45,650 nucleotides of DNA, from the NCBI GenBank assembly GCA_964353255.1, contig CAYGVJ010000024.1, forward strand, positions 1-45,650. Direction: 5' to 3'. The notes beneath the pieces were generated by a model. The model made no database searches. It worked only from the letters and a program-made list of their open reading frames with translations, and had not been told where the DNA came from. Every line of letters begins with the position of its first letter. The stretch's first letter is position 1. Shown here one piece after another: positions 7,940-16,533 of this stretch. Source of the DNA: VFZS01 sp964353255 (GTDB lineage Bacteria > Acidobacteriota > Terriglobia > Bryobacterales > Bryobacteraceae). The position numbers and the translations under genes were made by a program.

Positions 7940-8944
7940 CTAGACCACCCGGACCCGCACGCCGCGGGGCGCCACGCGCGCCGGGAGCACGGCCGCTCCT
8001 TCGCGTTCGATGGCCGCCGCCACGCGCTCCTGGGCCCCGCGCTCGACCAGAAAAAAGACGCACCCGCCGCCGCCGGCGCCGCAGACCTTGGCGCCGGTGG
8101 CTCCGACGCGCCGGCTGACCTGGACCAGCCGGTCGATCAGCGGCGTGGAAATGCCCGGCGCGTTCTTCCGGCGGTGCCTCCACTCCTGGCGCAGCAGGCG
8201 CCCCGCTTCCGTCCAGTCGCTCCTCTCCAGCGCGGCGCGCATGGCCTGGGCGATGGAGGCAATCTCGTCGAAGTTGCGGTGGACTTTGCGGCTGCCGTCG
8301 ATATGCGCCTTGACAACCTCCCAGTTGTTGATGCCGGACTGGCGCGGCACGCCGGTGTAGGCCAGCACGATGCGCTGGTTGAAGTCCTCCACGTCCACCG
8401 GGATGGGTTTGCGCACAATGCCGGCCACGCCCAGCTCGACCGCGCTCACCCCGCCATACATGGCCGGGTAGTAGTCCTGGCATCCGGTGGGGACCCGGAT
8501 GATCTGGGCTTCGAGGTTCTGCGACACTTCGCGGAGTCGCTCCAGGCTGTAGCCGGCGCGGGTGAGGCGGTTGAGCACGGTGACAATGGCGATGATCAGG
8601 GCCGAGGAGCCGGCAATGCCCGCGCCGGCCGGGGCCTGGGAGTCGGTGCTGAGCTCCAAGCCGGTCTGCGGGGCGAAAAAGCGGACCAGATACGCCAGCA
8701 AGGGCAGCCTGTAGGCGCGAGCAGCCCTCAGGGCTTCGAGCGAGTCGAAGGTCTCTTCGCCGGCCAGGTCCCGCGAGCGAAGCAGGATGCTGGCGTCGTC
8801 GCGGGTCTGGAGCACGCAACTGGCGTAACGGTCAACGGCAAAGTTTACCGTCACGGCGCCGGAGTGGTAGAGATAGAGCGGCCAGATGTCGATTGTTCCG
8901 CCGGCCAGATCCACCCGGCAAGGGGCTTGGGCAGTGAGTCTCAT
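7940..8944 (-). CDS. GHMP-family sugar kinase (HddA-like)
   Basis: This cytosolic kinase of the galactokinase/homoserine/mevalonate/phosphomevalonate superfamily has 334 residues. Motif 1 is APCRVDLAGGTIDIW at the N-terminus, motif 2 (phosphate-binding) is PAGAGIAGSSA at 105-115, and motif 3 is KVCGAGGGGCVFF near the C-terminus. The overall pattern resembles D-glycero-D-manno-heptose 7-phosphate kinases and related GHMP kinases of nucleotide-heptose and glycan pathways, but no partner heptose genes are nearby, so the substrate is open. I chose the ATG at 8944 because GGAGG lies six bases before it; an in-frame start 30 bases upstream has no such site. It is divergent from the RraA-like gene. 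Confidence 0.8.
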   Translation of the reverse strand: MRLTAQAPCRVDLAGGTIDIWPLYLYHSGAVTVNFAVDRYASCVLQTRDDASILLRSRDLAGEETFDSLEALRAARAYRLPLLAYLVRFFAPQTGLELSTDSQAPAGAGIAGSSALIIAIVTVLNRLTRAGYSLERLREVSQNLEAQIIRVPTGCQDYYPAMYGGVSAVELGVAGIVRKPIPVDVEDFNQRIVLAYTGVPRQSGINNWEVVKAHIDGSRKVHRNFDEIASIAQAMRAALERSDWTEAGRLLRQEWRHRRKNAPGISTPLIDRLVQVSRRVGATGAKVCGAGGGGCVFFLVERGAQERVAAAIEREGAAVLPARVAPRGVRVRVV

Positions 8945-9047
8945 GGAGTCCTCCGGGAGGCGCCCGAGAGCCAACAGTCACTATATCTCGAAGCCGGGGG
9001 TTGTAGAATGGGCTGAACCCAACGACAGCAGAATGGAGGAAGCAAAG

Positions 9048-9794
9048 ATGAAGTGGAGACGACGGACAGTCATGATGTTGGCGCCGTTGGCGGCAGTGGT
9101 GGCTTTGGGGTTTCAGGTCGCGCCCAAGCCCGCCACGCCGGAGAGCGCCCTGATGGAGGGTTTCAAGCAGACCACCGTGGCCTCGGTGGCCGACGCGGTG
9201 GACCAGGTGGTGGGCAAGCGGGGTTACATGTCACACGACATGCAGCCGCGGATTTCGGGCGCCTTCGTCGGGCGGGCCGTGACGGCGTTGCTGAAGCCGG
9301 CGCCGCCCGAGAAGGCTACGGCGCAGCTCAGCGCCCGGCACTCGATCGAAATGATCGACAACGCCAAGCCGGGCGAAGTGGGCGTGATCGTCATCGAGGG
9401 GAGCCTGGATGTGGCGGCCCTGGGCGGGCTGATGGCCACGACGGCCAAAGCGCGCCAGATGGCCGGTATGGTGCTGGACGGCAGCGTGCGGGACGTGGGG
9501 GAGATCCGCGCGCTGGGCCTGCCGGTGTATGCCCGTGGGGTTGTCCCCTCCAGCAGCGTGGGGCGGTACGCCAGCGTGGCCCGGCAGGTCACGGTCAACT
9601 GCGGCGGGGTCACCGTACGGCCGGGGGACATCCTCGTAGCGGGGGAGGACGGAGTAGTGGTCGTCCCCCAGGAGCGGGCCGGGGAGGTGCTCAAGCGGGC
9701 CCAGGAAATCGACGCCCGGGAAGCCCAGATGGTCCCCCTGATCCGGCAATACAAGTCGCTACGTAAAGTCGTAGAAATGTTTAATCGCATCTAG
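9048..9794 (+). CDS. Exported RraA-like / HMG-aldolase-family protein
   Basis: The 248-residue product has an N-terminal signal (MKWRRR followed by a hydrophobic run to about residue 22) and then a full RraA-type domain. The characteristic DGSVRD is at D144-D149, preceded by a GVIVIEG strand and followed by PVYARGVVPSSS and the GDILVAGEDGVVVVP segment. RraA-fold proteins either inhibit RNase E or act as divalent-metal aldolases/decarboxylases on 4-hydroxy-4-methyl-2-oxoglutarate-type acids; both roles are normally cytosolic. Export would argue for an enzymatic role rather than RNase control (inference). The RRR before the hydrophobic stretch is only weakly Tat-like. The start is fixed by GGAGGA seven bases before the ATG. 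Confidence 0.82.
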   Translation: MKWRRRTVMMLAPLAAVVALGFQVAPKPATPESALMEGFKQTTVASVADAVDQVVGKRGYMSHDMQPRISGAFVGRAVTALLKPAPPEKATAQLSARHSIEMIDNAKPGEVGVIVIEGSLDVAALGGLMATTAKARQMAGMVLDGSVRDVGEIRALGLPVYARGVVPSSSVGRYASVARQVTVNCGGVTVRPGDILVAGEDGVVVVPQERAGEVLKRAQEIDAREAQMVPLIRQYKSLRKVVEMFNRI

Positions 9795-9844
9795 AGGCCG
9801 GAAAACGTAAACTTCTCGCCTTGGGTGGTCGATAAACAGGACGT

Positions 9845-10225
9845 ATGCTGGAGAGGCGATTGGAGCCCCGGTTGCTCTGTGCCGATCTGATCAATGTCCA
9901 TTGGAAGGACAAGAGTGGGCGGCCCCGGAAAGCTCTGGCCAACCTGGAGGACATATCCCTTTCCGGGATGTGCCTGCAACTGGACACACCCGTGCCCCGC
10001 GAGACCCTGTTGCGGATCCTCCACCCCAAGAGCCGCTTTGAGGGCCGGGTCCGCTACTGCGTTTACCGGGATATTGGGTACTTTTTGGGGGTCCAATTCG
10101 AGCCAGGGTTCCGCTGGTCCCAGCGGCGGTTCCGGCCCAAGCATCTGCTGGATCCGCGGGACCTGTTGGCCGCCAGCCTCAAGCGACCCGAGAAACGGCG
10201 AACCTCCCACCCGCCGACTCAGTAA
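9845..10225 (+). CDS. PilZ-domain protein (c-di-GMP binding)
   Basis: A single-domain cytosolic protein of 126 residues. It shows the two PilZ signature elements: RxxxR in RRLEPR (R5-R9) and (D/N)xSxxG in DISLSG (D36-G41). The following beta-barrel pattern ends with YFLGVQFE. PilZ domains bind cyclic-di-GMP and switch motility, polysaccharide output or transcription, so this protein may be a receptor for that second messenger. It is a single gene. Its last seven bases overlap the 3' end of the convergent E1-beta gene, and flagellar genes lie 2 kb downstream; a link with motility is inference from proximity only. Confidence 0.85.
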   Translation: MLERRLEPRLLCADLINVHWKDKSGRPRKALANLEDISLSGMCLQLDTPVPRETLLRILHPKSRFEGRVRYCVYRDIGYFLGVQFEPGFRWSQRRFRPKHLLDPRDLLAASLKRPEKRRTSHPPTQ

Positions 10226-11190
10226 CCACAGAGCCAGCGCGCCTTCTCGACCACCCGCGGGGCACTAGGCAGGAAGGCTGCTTCCAGAGGCGGGCTGTAG
10301 GGGACCGGGGTGTCCGGGGCGGCGATTCGCACCACCGGGGCATCCAGCGAGTCGAAGGCTCGCTCGGCGATGCGGGCTGCTATCTCGGCCCCCACTCCGC
10401 CGGTCAGAGTAGCCTCGTGCAGCACGATCACCCGGGAGGTTTTGCGCACGCTGGTCAGGATGGCGGCCTCGTCCAGGGGCGCCAGGGTGCGCAGGTCGAT
10501 GATCTCGACCGAGATGCCCTCCTTGTCCAGGGTCTCGGCCGCCTCCAGAGCCACGTAGACCATTGCGGCGTAGGTCACGATGGTCACATCGCTTCCAGCG
10601 CGCACCACGGCCGCCTGGCCGAGAGGCACGGTGTAATCGCCGGCCGGTATCTCCTCCTTGATGCGGCGGTAGAGGGCCTTGTGCTCGAAGAACAGAACCG
10701 GGTCGTTGTCGCGGATGGCGGACTTGATCAGGCCCTTGGCGTCATAGGCGGTGGCAGGGGCAACTACCTTGAGACCCGGAACATGGACAAACCAGGCCTC
10801 CGGGTTCTGGGAATGGAACGGGCCGGCGTGAACGCCGCCGCCGGAGGGTCCGCGGATGACGATAGGCACGGCGGCGCCCCAGCGATAGCGGCACTTGGCG
10901 GCGAAATTCACCACCTGGTCGAAGGCGCAGGTGATGAAATCGGCGTACTGCATCTCGGCCACCGGGCGCAGGCCCAGAAGGCCGGCGCCAATGGCGGCGC
11001 CCACGATGGCCGCTTCGCTGAGTGGGGTATCAATGACGCGTCGCTCGCCGAAGTGCTCCAGCATTCCGGCAGTGACCTTGAATGCGCCGCCGTAGACTCC
11101 GATGTCTTCACCGAGGAGGAAGACCGAGGGGTCACGCTCCATCTCTTCCCAGAGCCCCTGGCGGATGGCCTCCAAGTACGTGGTCGGCAC
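10219..11190 (-). CDS. 2-oxoacid dehydrogenase complex E1 component, beta subunit
   Basis: This 323-residue protein is the beta chain of a thiamine-diphosphate E1 (pyruvate/branched-chain/acetoin dehydrogenase group), which decarboxylates a 2-oxoacid before transfer to lipoyl-E2. The family pattern includes an early EDIGVYGGAFKVT segment, DTPLSEAAIVGAAIGAG, GPSGGGVHAGPFHSQ, and DLRTLAPLD with VLHEATLTGG near the C-terminal domain. The start is GTG, three bases past the stop of the alpha-subunit gene, with GGGAGG about 11 bases upstream inside that gene. No E2 or E3 gene is present in the window, so the substrate cannot be assigned; pyruvate and branched-chain acids are both possible. Confidence 0.93.
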   Translation of the reverse strand: MPTTYLEAIRQGLWEEMERDPSVFLLGEDIGVYGGAFKVTAGMLEHFGERRVIDTPLSEAAIVGAAIGAGLLGLRPVAEMQYADFITCAFDQVVNFAAKCRYRWGAAVPIVIRGPSGGGVHAGPFHSQNPEAWFVHVPGLKVVAPATAYDAKGLIKSAIRDNDPVLFFEHKALYRRIKEEIPAGDYTVPLGQAAVVRAGSDVTIVTYAAMVYVALEAAETLDKEGISVEIIDLRTLAPLDEAAILTSVRKTSRVIVLHEATLTGGVGAEIAARIAERAFDSLDAPVVRIAAPDTPVPYSPPLEAAFLPSAPRVVEKARWLCGY

Positions 11191-11193
11191 GGG

Positions 11194-12237
11194 TCAGGGG
11201 CCTCCCGCCTGCGGGGGCGATTCGTAGACGTCATCGAGCAACTCGGCAGGGTCAGGGAAAGGACTTTGCTCGGCCCACTCCACGGCCGCGTCCACCTCCT
11301 GGCGGATGGACGCGGAGGTCTGGGCCAGCTCGGCCGGCTCGGCCCAGCCGCTCTCCAGCATGCGCTCCTCGAGCAGCTTGATGGGATCCCGAGCGGCCCA
11401 CTCCTCCCAGAGGTGCTTGGGGACATAGTCGGCGGCGTCGTGGGCGGAGTGGCCGGTCATGCGGAAGGTCTTGTACTCGATGAGGTAGGGGCCAAGGCCG
11501 GCGCGGGCATGCCGGGCCGCGCGCTGGGCGGCATGGTGGACGGCGAAGACGTCGTTGCCGTCCACAATCTCGGCCGGGATGGCGTAGGCCGGGCCGCGAT
11601 CGGCGATGTTGGCGCAAGCCATCTGCTTATCGAGCGGCGTGGAGAAGGCGTACTGATTGTTATTGCAGATCAGGACCAGGGGTAGGCGCTGGACGGCGGC
11701 CAGGTTCACGCCCTCGTGCCAGTCGCCTCGACTGGTGGCTCCGTCCCCGAAGAAAACAAAGGCGATATTGGGCGAACTCCGGTACTTGAGGGCCAGGGCG
11801 GCGCCGGCGGCGACCGGCAGGACCGCTCCAATCGAGCTGACGATGGCGACGATCTTCAGCCGGATGTCGCCCAGGTGCACGTTGCCGTCTTTGCCACGCG
11901 TCAAGCCGCCCACGCGCCCCATGTACTGGGCGATGATCTGGCGGGGCTGGATGCCGCGAATGAAGTACAGCGCCATGTCACGGTGGCAGGGGAACAGGAC
12001 GTCATCGGGCTCGGCGACCAAGCCGGCGCCCACGCAAATGGCTTCTTGCCCCCGGGCCACCCACACTCCGCCCGCGATCTTGCCCTGACGGTAGAGTTTG
12101 CGTTCGAGGCGGTCCTCGACCTCCCGCATCAGCCGCAAGTAGTAGTGGAACTGCCGGGCCAGCCCAGCGTCGGGATCCGATGATTCTGCCAACGCCCCGC
12201 TGGCCCGTCCTAGGGCCAGGGGTTCAACGGCTGCCAT
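11194..12237 (-). CDS. 2-oxoacid dehydrogenase complex E1 component, alpha subunit
   Basis: Partner of the beta subunit, 347 residues from the chosen start. The thiamine-diphosphate motif runs from FFGDGATSRGDWHEG to LICNNN. The phosphorylation-loop region reads FRMTGHSAHDAADYVP, closer to branched-chain or acetoin-type E1 than to classical pyruvate E1 (inference). A longer in-frame start exists at 12303, but the ATG at 12237 is preceded by GGAG at six bases, and a good promoter (TTGGCT, 16 bases, TATACT) sits between the two candidate starts, so the shorter form is preferred. The two E1 genes form a two-gene operon. Confidence 0.92.
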   Translation of the reverse strand: MAAVEPLALGRASGALAESSDPDAGLARQFHYYLRLMREVEDRLERKLYRQGKIAGGVWVARGQEAICVGAGLVAEPDDVLFPCHRDMALYFIRGIQPRQIIAQYMGRVGGLTRGKDGNVHLGDIRLKIVAIVSSIGAVLPVAAGAALALKYRSSPNIAFVFFGDGATSRGDWHEGVNLAAVQRLPLVLICNNNQYAFSTPLDKQMACANIADRGPAYAIPAEIVDGNDVFAVHHAAQRAARHARAGLGPYLIEYKTFRMTGHSAHDAADYVPKHLWEEWAARDPIKLLEERMLESGWAEPAELAQTSASIRQEVDAAVEWAEQSPFPDPAELLDDVYESPPQAGGP

Positions 12238-12275
12238 GGCGCGCTCCGGACGGGTGAAGAAAACCCGAAGTTGGT

Positions 12276-12303
12276 AGTATACGCCATCCCGAAGCGAAGC
12301 CAA
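12276..12303 (-). promoter_or_regulatory. Sigma70-type promoter of the E1 alpha-beta operon
   Basis: On the minus strand TTGGCT and TATACT are separated by 16 bases, in a locally AT-richer patch. The implied transcript start is near 12269, giving a leader of about 30 bases to the ATG at 12237. It lies downstream of the alternative 12303 start, which it argues against. Confidence 0.5.
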
Positions 12304-12397
12304 AGCAAAATCGGCAGGCTGGGCGGCCGCAGGGTCTGTCTAATGGGGGAGCCGCCTATGTCCGATAAGGCAGGGCAGAGGAGTGGTCTACGCGCCC

Positions 12398-12718
12398 ATG
12401 AAAATCAACGACGTATACGCTGCCGCAAACGCCGCCAGCAACCAGCCGGCGGCCGCCCAGACCGGCAAGCCGTCAAAAGTTGAGGCAGTACCTGCCGGGG
12501 AGGCCAAGACCGACCGGGCGGCACCGGAGGCCAAAGTGGCCGACCGGGTGCAATTGTCGGGACTGTCGGAGAAGCTGACCAGAACACTGGGGGTAGAGTC
12601 AGCGGCGAGTGCCAGCCGGCTGGAACGACTGGAGGCCGAGGTCAGGGCGGGGCGATACAGCGTGGATCCTCTGGCGGTGAGCCAGCGCCTGGTGGATGAG
12701 GCTCTGGGAGGCGGGTGA
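12398..12718 (+). CDS. flgM: Anti-sigma-28 factor FlgM
   Basis: FlgM holds the flagellar sigma factor FliA inactive until the hook-basal body is complete and FlgM is exported. The 106-residue protein begins MKINDVYAAAN, the usual FlgM opening. Its C-terminal half carries the expected helical segment (ADRVQLSGLSEKLTRTL, then EVRAGRYSVDPLAVSQRLVDEAL). I chose the ATG at 12398; a GTG 15 bases earlier is in frame but would overlap the AGAGGAG ribosome-binding site. Its stop overlaps the flgN start (TGATG). The N-terminal half is a low-complexity Ala/Pro linker, as is common. Confidence 0.9.
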   Translation: MKINDVYAAANAASNQPAAAQTGKPSKVEAVPAGEAKTDRAAPEAKVADRVQLSGLSEKLTRTLGVESAASASRLERLEAEVRAGRYSVDPLAVSQRLVDEALGGG

Positions 12719-13095
12719 TGCCGAGCCGGGACTTGGGGGCGCCCCTCATTCGGACCGGGACCGGCATCCTGGAGGCGCAAAAGCACTTGTTGAAGCCGAC
12801 TGCGGAAGCGGTCGAGCAGGCTGGCAGCGCCCTCGAGCGGGCCATCGACGAGCTGGAGACGCTGGGGCAACGCCTGAGGAGCGGTGAGCCGGTGGCGGAA
12901 GTTGACCAGCGGGAGATCCGCCACCGGCTGGGGGCGTTGAAGGGCGAGGCGAGGCGGCTCAGGGCGCTGCTGGAGGGCGCGGCCGCGCTGCGGCTGGGTT
13001 GGGCGCGGGTCCTGTACAGCGCGGCCTGCGGGTACACGGCCCAGGGCCAGCCGCGCACTCCGGATGTGGCAAGGAGGGTATCGCTGGAAGCGTAG
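12718..13095 (+). CDS. flgN: Probable FlgN-type export chaperone for FlgK/FlgL
   Basis: A 125-residue, mostly helical protein with the size and position of FlgN, the cytosolic chaperone that keeps the hook-filament junction proteins FlgK and FlgL unfolded for export. The sequence itself is divergent: long amphipathic stretches (EAVEQAGSALERAIDEL, LKGEARRLRALLEG) but no crisp motif. The call therefore rests mainly on the flgM-x-flgK-flgL order. Its ATG overlaps the flgM stop by one base; a GTG three bases earlier is an equally possible start. The 3' end lies 19 bases before flgK. Confidence 0.65.
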   Translation: MPSRDLGAPLIRTGTGILEAQKHLLKPTAEAVEQAGSALERAIDELETLGQRLRSGEPVAEVDQREIRHRLGALKGEARRLRALLEGAAALRLGWARVLYSAACGYTAQGQPRTPDVARRVSLEA

Positions 13096-13114
13096 CCAAG
13101 GCGAGCGTAGGGCC

Positions 13115-14470
13115 ATGGGACTGTTCGGAACGCTGCTTTCGGCAAGCGGGGCATTGCAGGCCTTCCAGAAGGCTCTGGAAGTCGCCCAGAACAACGTAGG
13201 CAACGTATCGACTCCCGGCTTTGCCAAGCAGCGGCTGATTCTGGAGGCCATGCCCTTCCAGGCCGAGGCGGGCCTGCCGGGGGGAGTCACATACGGGGGA
13301 GTGCACGACTTCAGGGACCGATACGCCGAGCAGGCGGTGCAACGCCGGCAGGAGGACTACGGTCGGTCGGACCAGCGAGTGGCGGACCTGACCCGCCTGG
13401 AGCCGTACTTCGACGTGACTGGGGGCCAGGGGTTTCCGGGGGCCCTGGACGGGTTCTACAAGAGCATCTCCGGCTGGAGCGTGATGCCTAACAACCAGGT
13501 GGCCAGGGAGGCGGTGATCGAGCAGGCCACCTCCTTGGCGGCGCGCATGGTGGACACCGCCAACGGAGTGCTGAACACGCGAGCCGCAGCCGACCAGGAG
13601 ATCCGAAACACAGTGGACACCATCAATCACCTGACCGACATCCTCAGGGATCTGAACGCGCAACTGCGCCAGGACTTCCGGCAGGCCGAAGACCCCGCCT
13701 TTGGCGCCCGGCTGAACAGCACGCTGGAGGAGTTGGCCGAGTACGTCGAGTTCACCACCCTCAAACAAGCTGACGGCACGACTACGGTGCTGCTCGGGGG
13801 CCAGACTTCGCTGGTGCTGGGCGATCGCCAGTACGAGATTCACGCGGACTTTTCCAGCGACCAGGCCCGCATTACGGACGCCGCGGATCGAGACATTACC
13901 GCGCAGGTGAGCCGTGGGCGGTTGGGCGGCGTGCTGGATGTGCGGAACAACACCCTCCCGGAGTTCCTTGACGGTCTGAACCGGCTGGCGGCCGGCCTGG
14001 CCGACCGCGTCAACGCCATCCTGGCCAACGGCGTGGACCTCAACGGCCAGCCGGGCGCGGCTCTGTTTGCCTACGACACGGCAGAAAACGCCGCCAGCAC
14101 TCTGCGGGTAACCAACATCAGCGCCGAGGAGCTGGCCGGCGCGGCCGCCAGCGCGCCCGGCGGCAACAGCAACGTGCTCGGGCTGATGGACTTGGTCGAT
14201 TCGCCGCAGATCGACGGGGCATCGTTCACCGCGTATTACGGGGCGCTGGCGCGCAACATGGGCCAGGCGCTGGAGACGGCTCAGGAGGACCTGAAGACCA
14301 ACGAGCAGCTTCTGCTTCAAGCGCGCACGCTGCGCAACGAAGCCTCGGGCGTGTCGCTGGACGAGGAAGCCGTCCACCTCATCGAGTTCCAGCGCGCCTA
14401 CCAAGCCTCGGCCAAGCTAATAACGGTGCTGAACGATCTGACCGAGATCACCATCAACTTGTTGCGGTAG
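13115..14470 (+). CDS. flgK: Flagellar hook-associated protein 1
   Basis: FlgK forms the first junction ring between hook and filament. The protein has 451 residues. The N-terminal MGLFGTLLSASGALQAFQKAL and NNVGNVSTPGFAKQ segment is the conserved rod/hook-protein coiled-coil entry, including the NTPGF-type motif. The C-terminus SGVSLDEEAVHLIEFQRAYQ and LNDLTEITINLLR is the matching D0 helix. An in-frame start 51 bases upstream would add a basic, unrelated tail, so the ATG giving MGLFG is preferred. It is 12 bases upstream of flgL in the same operon. Confidence 0.96.
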   Translation: MGLFGTLLSASGALQAFQKALEVAQNNVGNVSTPGFAKQRLILEAMPFQAEAGLPGGVTYGGVHDFRDRYAEQAVQRRQEDYGRSDQRVADLTRLEPYFDVTGGQGFPGALDGFYKSISGWSVMPNNQVAREAVIEQATSLAARMVDTANGVLNTRAAADQEIRNTVDTINHLTDILRDLNAQLRQDFRQAEDPAFGARLNSTLEELAEYVEFTTLKQADGTTTVLLGGQTSLVLGDRQYEIHADFSSDQARITDAADRDITAQVSRGRLGGVLDVRNNTLPEFLDGLNRLAAGLADRVNAILANGVDLNGQPGAALFAYDTAENAASTLRVTNISAEELAGAAASAPGGNSNVLGLMDLVDSPQIDGASFTAYYGALARNMGQALETAQEDLKTNEQLLLQARTLRNEASGVSLDEEAVHLIEFQRAYQASAKLITVLNDLTEITINLLR

Positions 14471-14482
14471 GAGCGAGCGGCG

Positions 14483-15436
14483 ATGATTGACGCAATCGAG
14501 CCATCGGCGGCCAGGTTCCTGGCGGACCTGGAGCGCATACAGCAGCGGGGCGCGCGCGCCGAGCAGCAGATCAGCTCGGGATTGAGGTTCACAAAACCGT
14601 CGGATGACCCCGACCGGGTGCAGGAGCTGCTGGTGACGCGCGCGCACCTGGAGCAGGTGATCCAGGTTCGGACGAACCTGGACCGCGCCAAGGCCGAGAC
14701 CGACACTGCCGAGCAGGTCCTGAGTGAGGCGATGCAGTCCATGGACCGGGCCGCGGAGATCGGGGTTCAGGGCGCCACTTCGCTGGCCTCTCCGGAGTCG
14801 CGCACGACTATCGCGACCGAGGTCCAGTCGATCCTCGAGCACTTGGTGGCGATCTCGCGGACCAACGTGGAGGGCCGCTACCTGTTCAGCGGGGACAACG
14901 ACCAGGTGGCGCCCTATACGGTCGATCTCGGCCAGCCGAACGGGGTCAGCGCGTACGCGGGCTCGGACGCCACGCGGGAGATAATGCATCCGGCGGGCAC
15001 GCGTTTCGCGCTGTCCAGAACCGCGCAAGACATCTTTGACAGCAGCGAGGCGGGGAAGAACGTCTTCGCGGCAGTCAACGCCCTGCGCCTGGCGCTGACC
15101 AACGGGCCGACGGCGCCGAAGGACGATCCTGACTACGGGACCCAGCTCGCGGCCCAAACCGCGGCCGTGGGCGATGCTCTGCTGGCCGTCCGCAGCGCGC
15201 GGGACCACTTGGGCGCCAGGCTGGCTTACGCCGGAGTTGTGCAGAACCGGGTGGAGAACGCGATCCAGTTCGCCAGCAAGCTGGAGCTGCGCCAGCGCAT
15301 CGCCCTGAGCAACCTTCAGGACGCCGACATCGCCGCCGCGGCGCTGGAGCTGACCCAGGCGCTGACCCACCAGGAGGCGGCGCTTCAGGCGCGCGCCATG
15401 CTACCCAAGAGCAGCCTGTTCGACTATTTGGGGTAG
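14483..15436 (+). CDS. flgL: Flagellar hook-associated protein 3
   Basis: FlgL forms the second hook-filament junction ring. It has 317 residues with flagellin-type ends: an N-terminal helix (RIQQRGARAEQQISSGLRF and KPSDDPDRVQELL) and a C-terminal helix (DIAAAALELTQALTHQEAAL, then LPKSSLFDYLG). The NVEGRYLFSG segment in the middle is typical of FlgL. It closes the flgMNKL run; csrA and fliW, which often follow flgL, are not here, and the next gene has its own promoter. Confidence 0.95.
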   Translation: MIDAIEPSAARFLADLERIQQRGARAEQQISSGLRFTKPSDDPDRVQELLVTRAHLEQVIQVRTNLDRAKAETDTAEQVLSEAMQSMDRAAEIGVQGATSLASPESRTTIATEVQSILEHLVAISRTNVEGRYLFSGDNDQVAPYTVDLGQPNGVSAYAGSDATREIMHPAGTRFALSRTAQDIFDSSEAGKNVFAAVNALRLALTNGPTAPKDDPDYGTQLAAQTAAVGDALLAVRSARDHLGARLAYAGVVQNRVENAIQFASKLELRQRIALSNLQDADIAAAALELTQALTHQEAALQARAMLPKSSLFDYLG

Positions 15437-15460
15437 GGGCCGCGGCGCCCGCCGCGCAGT

Positions 15461-15490
15461 TTGACACGCTTTTGCCGGTGCCTCTATCAT
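15461..15490 (+). promoter_or_regulatory. Sigma70-type promoter of the Gld-like ABC operon
   Basis: A perfect TTGACA box and TATCAT are separated by 18 bases in the flgL to ABC intergenic gap. The implied start near 15497 gives a leader of about 60 bases before the ATG at 15559. No strong ribosome-binding site precedes that ATG (TACCCTC). Confidence 0.62.
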
Positions 15491-15558
15491 AGTAGAGTTC
15501 ACCGGAATTCCACTGCTGTAACCGGACGTGGCACTCGACCGTATTTGTCAATACCCTC

Positions 15559-16533
15559 ATGATCAAGGTTGAAGGTCTGAGCAAGCGCTACGGGCGCACC
15601 CTGGCCGTAGACAACATTTCCTTCGAGGTGCAAAAAGGACAGATCGTGGGCTTCCTGGGGCCGAACGGCGCCGGGAAGACCACCACCATGCGGATCCTGA
15701 CCTGCTTCCTGCCCCCCACTTCCGGGACGGCCACCGTGGCCGGCTACGACGTGCAGGCGCAGCCGCTGGAAGTCAAGAAACGCGTGGGCTACCTGCCGGA
15801 GAACCCGCCGCTGTACCCGGAACTGGAGGTCGAGGACTACCTGGCCTTTGTCGGGAAGCTGAAGGGGCTACGGAAGTCGGAGCTGAAGGCCCGCATCGAC
15901 GAGGCTTGCCAGCGCTGCGCCATCGGCGACGTGCGTAAGACCCTGATCGGCAAGCTCTCCAAGGGCTACCGCCAGCGCGTGGGGCTGGCCCAGGCCATCA
16001 TCCACAACCCCGAAGTGCTGGTGCTGGACGAGCCGACCTCGGGCCTGGACCCCAAGCAGATCATCGAGACCCGCACCCTGATCCGGAACCTGGCCGGGGA
16101 CCACACCATTATCTTGAGCACCCACATCCTGCCGGCGGTCGAGCAGACCTGCGAGCAGGTGATCGTCATCGACAGGGGCAAGCTGGTGACGATTGACTCG
16201 CTGGAGAACCTGACCCGGCGCTTGCGGGGCGTCGAGGCGGTAGCCATCCAGGTGGAAGGGCGCGACGGGGTGCTGGATCCGGCGCAGGCGCAGCGGCGGC
16301 TGGAGCAGATTCCGGGGGTCAGCCGGGTGGTCTTGAAAGAGTCCGACGGCGGGCGCTCGGGATTCGAGGTCGAGAGCCTGCCCGGGCGCACGATCCGCGT
16401 GGACCTGGCGCGGGCGGTGGTCGAGGCGGGCTGGGTGCTCGACGAACTGCGCCCCGCGGCCAGGAACCTGGAGGAGGTCTTCCTGGAGCTGACCAAGGCG
16501 GAACAGGATACTCGTTCGGGAGGCGACAAGTGA
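15559..16533 (+). CDS. ABC transporter ATP-binding protein, GldA-like
   Basis: The nucleotide-binding subunit of an ABC-2 type exporter, 324 residues. Walker A is GPNGAGKTT at 34-42, the signature is LSKGYRQR from residue 133 (LSKGY is usual for the GldA/NatA group), and Walker B with the D-loop is VLVLDEPTSGLDP. The last 90 residues form the regulatory tail seen in GldA-type ATPases. In Bacteroidetes GldA works with GldF and GldG in gliding; elsewhere, homologous operons exist without gliding, so the role here is unknown. Its stop overlaps the permease start by four bases. Confidence 0.9.
   Translation: MIKVEGLSKRYGRTLAVDNISFEVQKGQIVGFLGPNGAGKTTTMRILTCFLPPTSGTATVAGYDVQAQPLEVKKRVGYLPENPPLYPELEVEDYLAFVGKLKGLRKSELKARIDEACQRCAIGDVRKTLIGKLSKGYRQRVGLAQAIIHNPEVLVLDEPTSGLDPKQIIETRTLIRNLAGDHTIILSTHILPAVEQTCEQVIVIDRGKLVTIDSLENLTRRLRGVEAVAIQVEGRDGVLDPAQAQRRLEQIPGVSRVVLKESDGGRSGFEVESLPGRTIRVDLARAVVEAGWVLDELRPAARNLEEVFLELTKAEQDTRSGGDK

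Noticed and set aside
6404..9016. 870-codon plus-strand frame
   Set aside because: Runs antisense across three well-supported minus-strand genes (BamE-like, CPBP, GHMP kinase); composition is His/Gln/Arg-rich without motifs.
12238..12303. Extended N-terminus of the E1 alpha subunit
   Set aside because: The extra 22 codons cross the promoter boxes and lack a ribosome-binding site.
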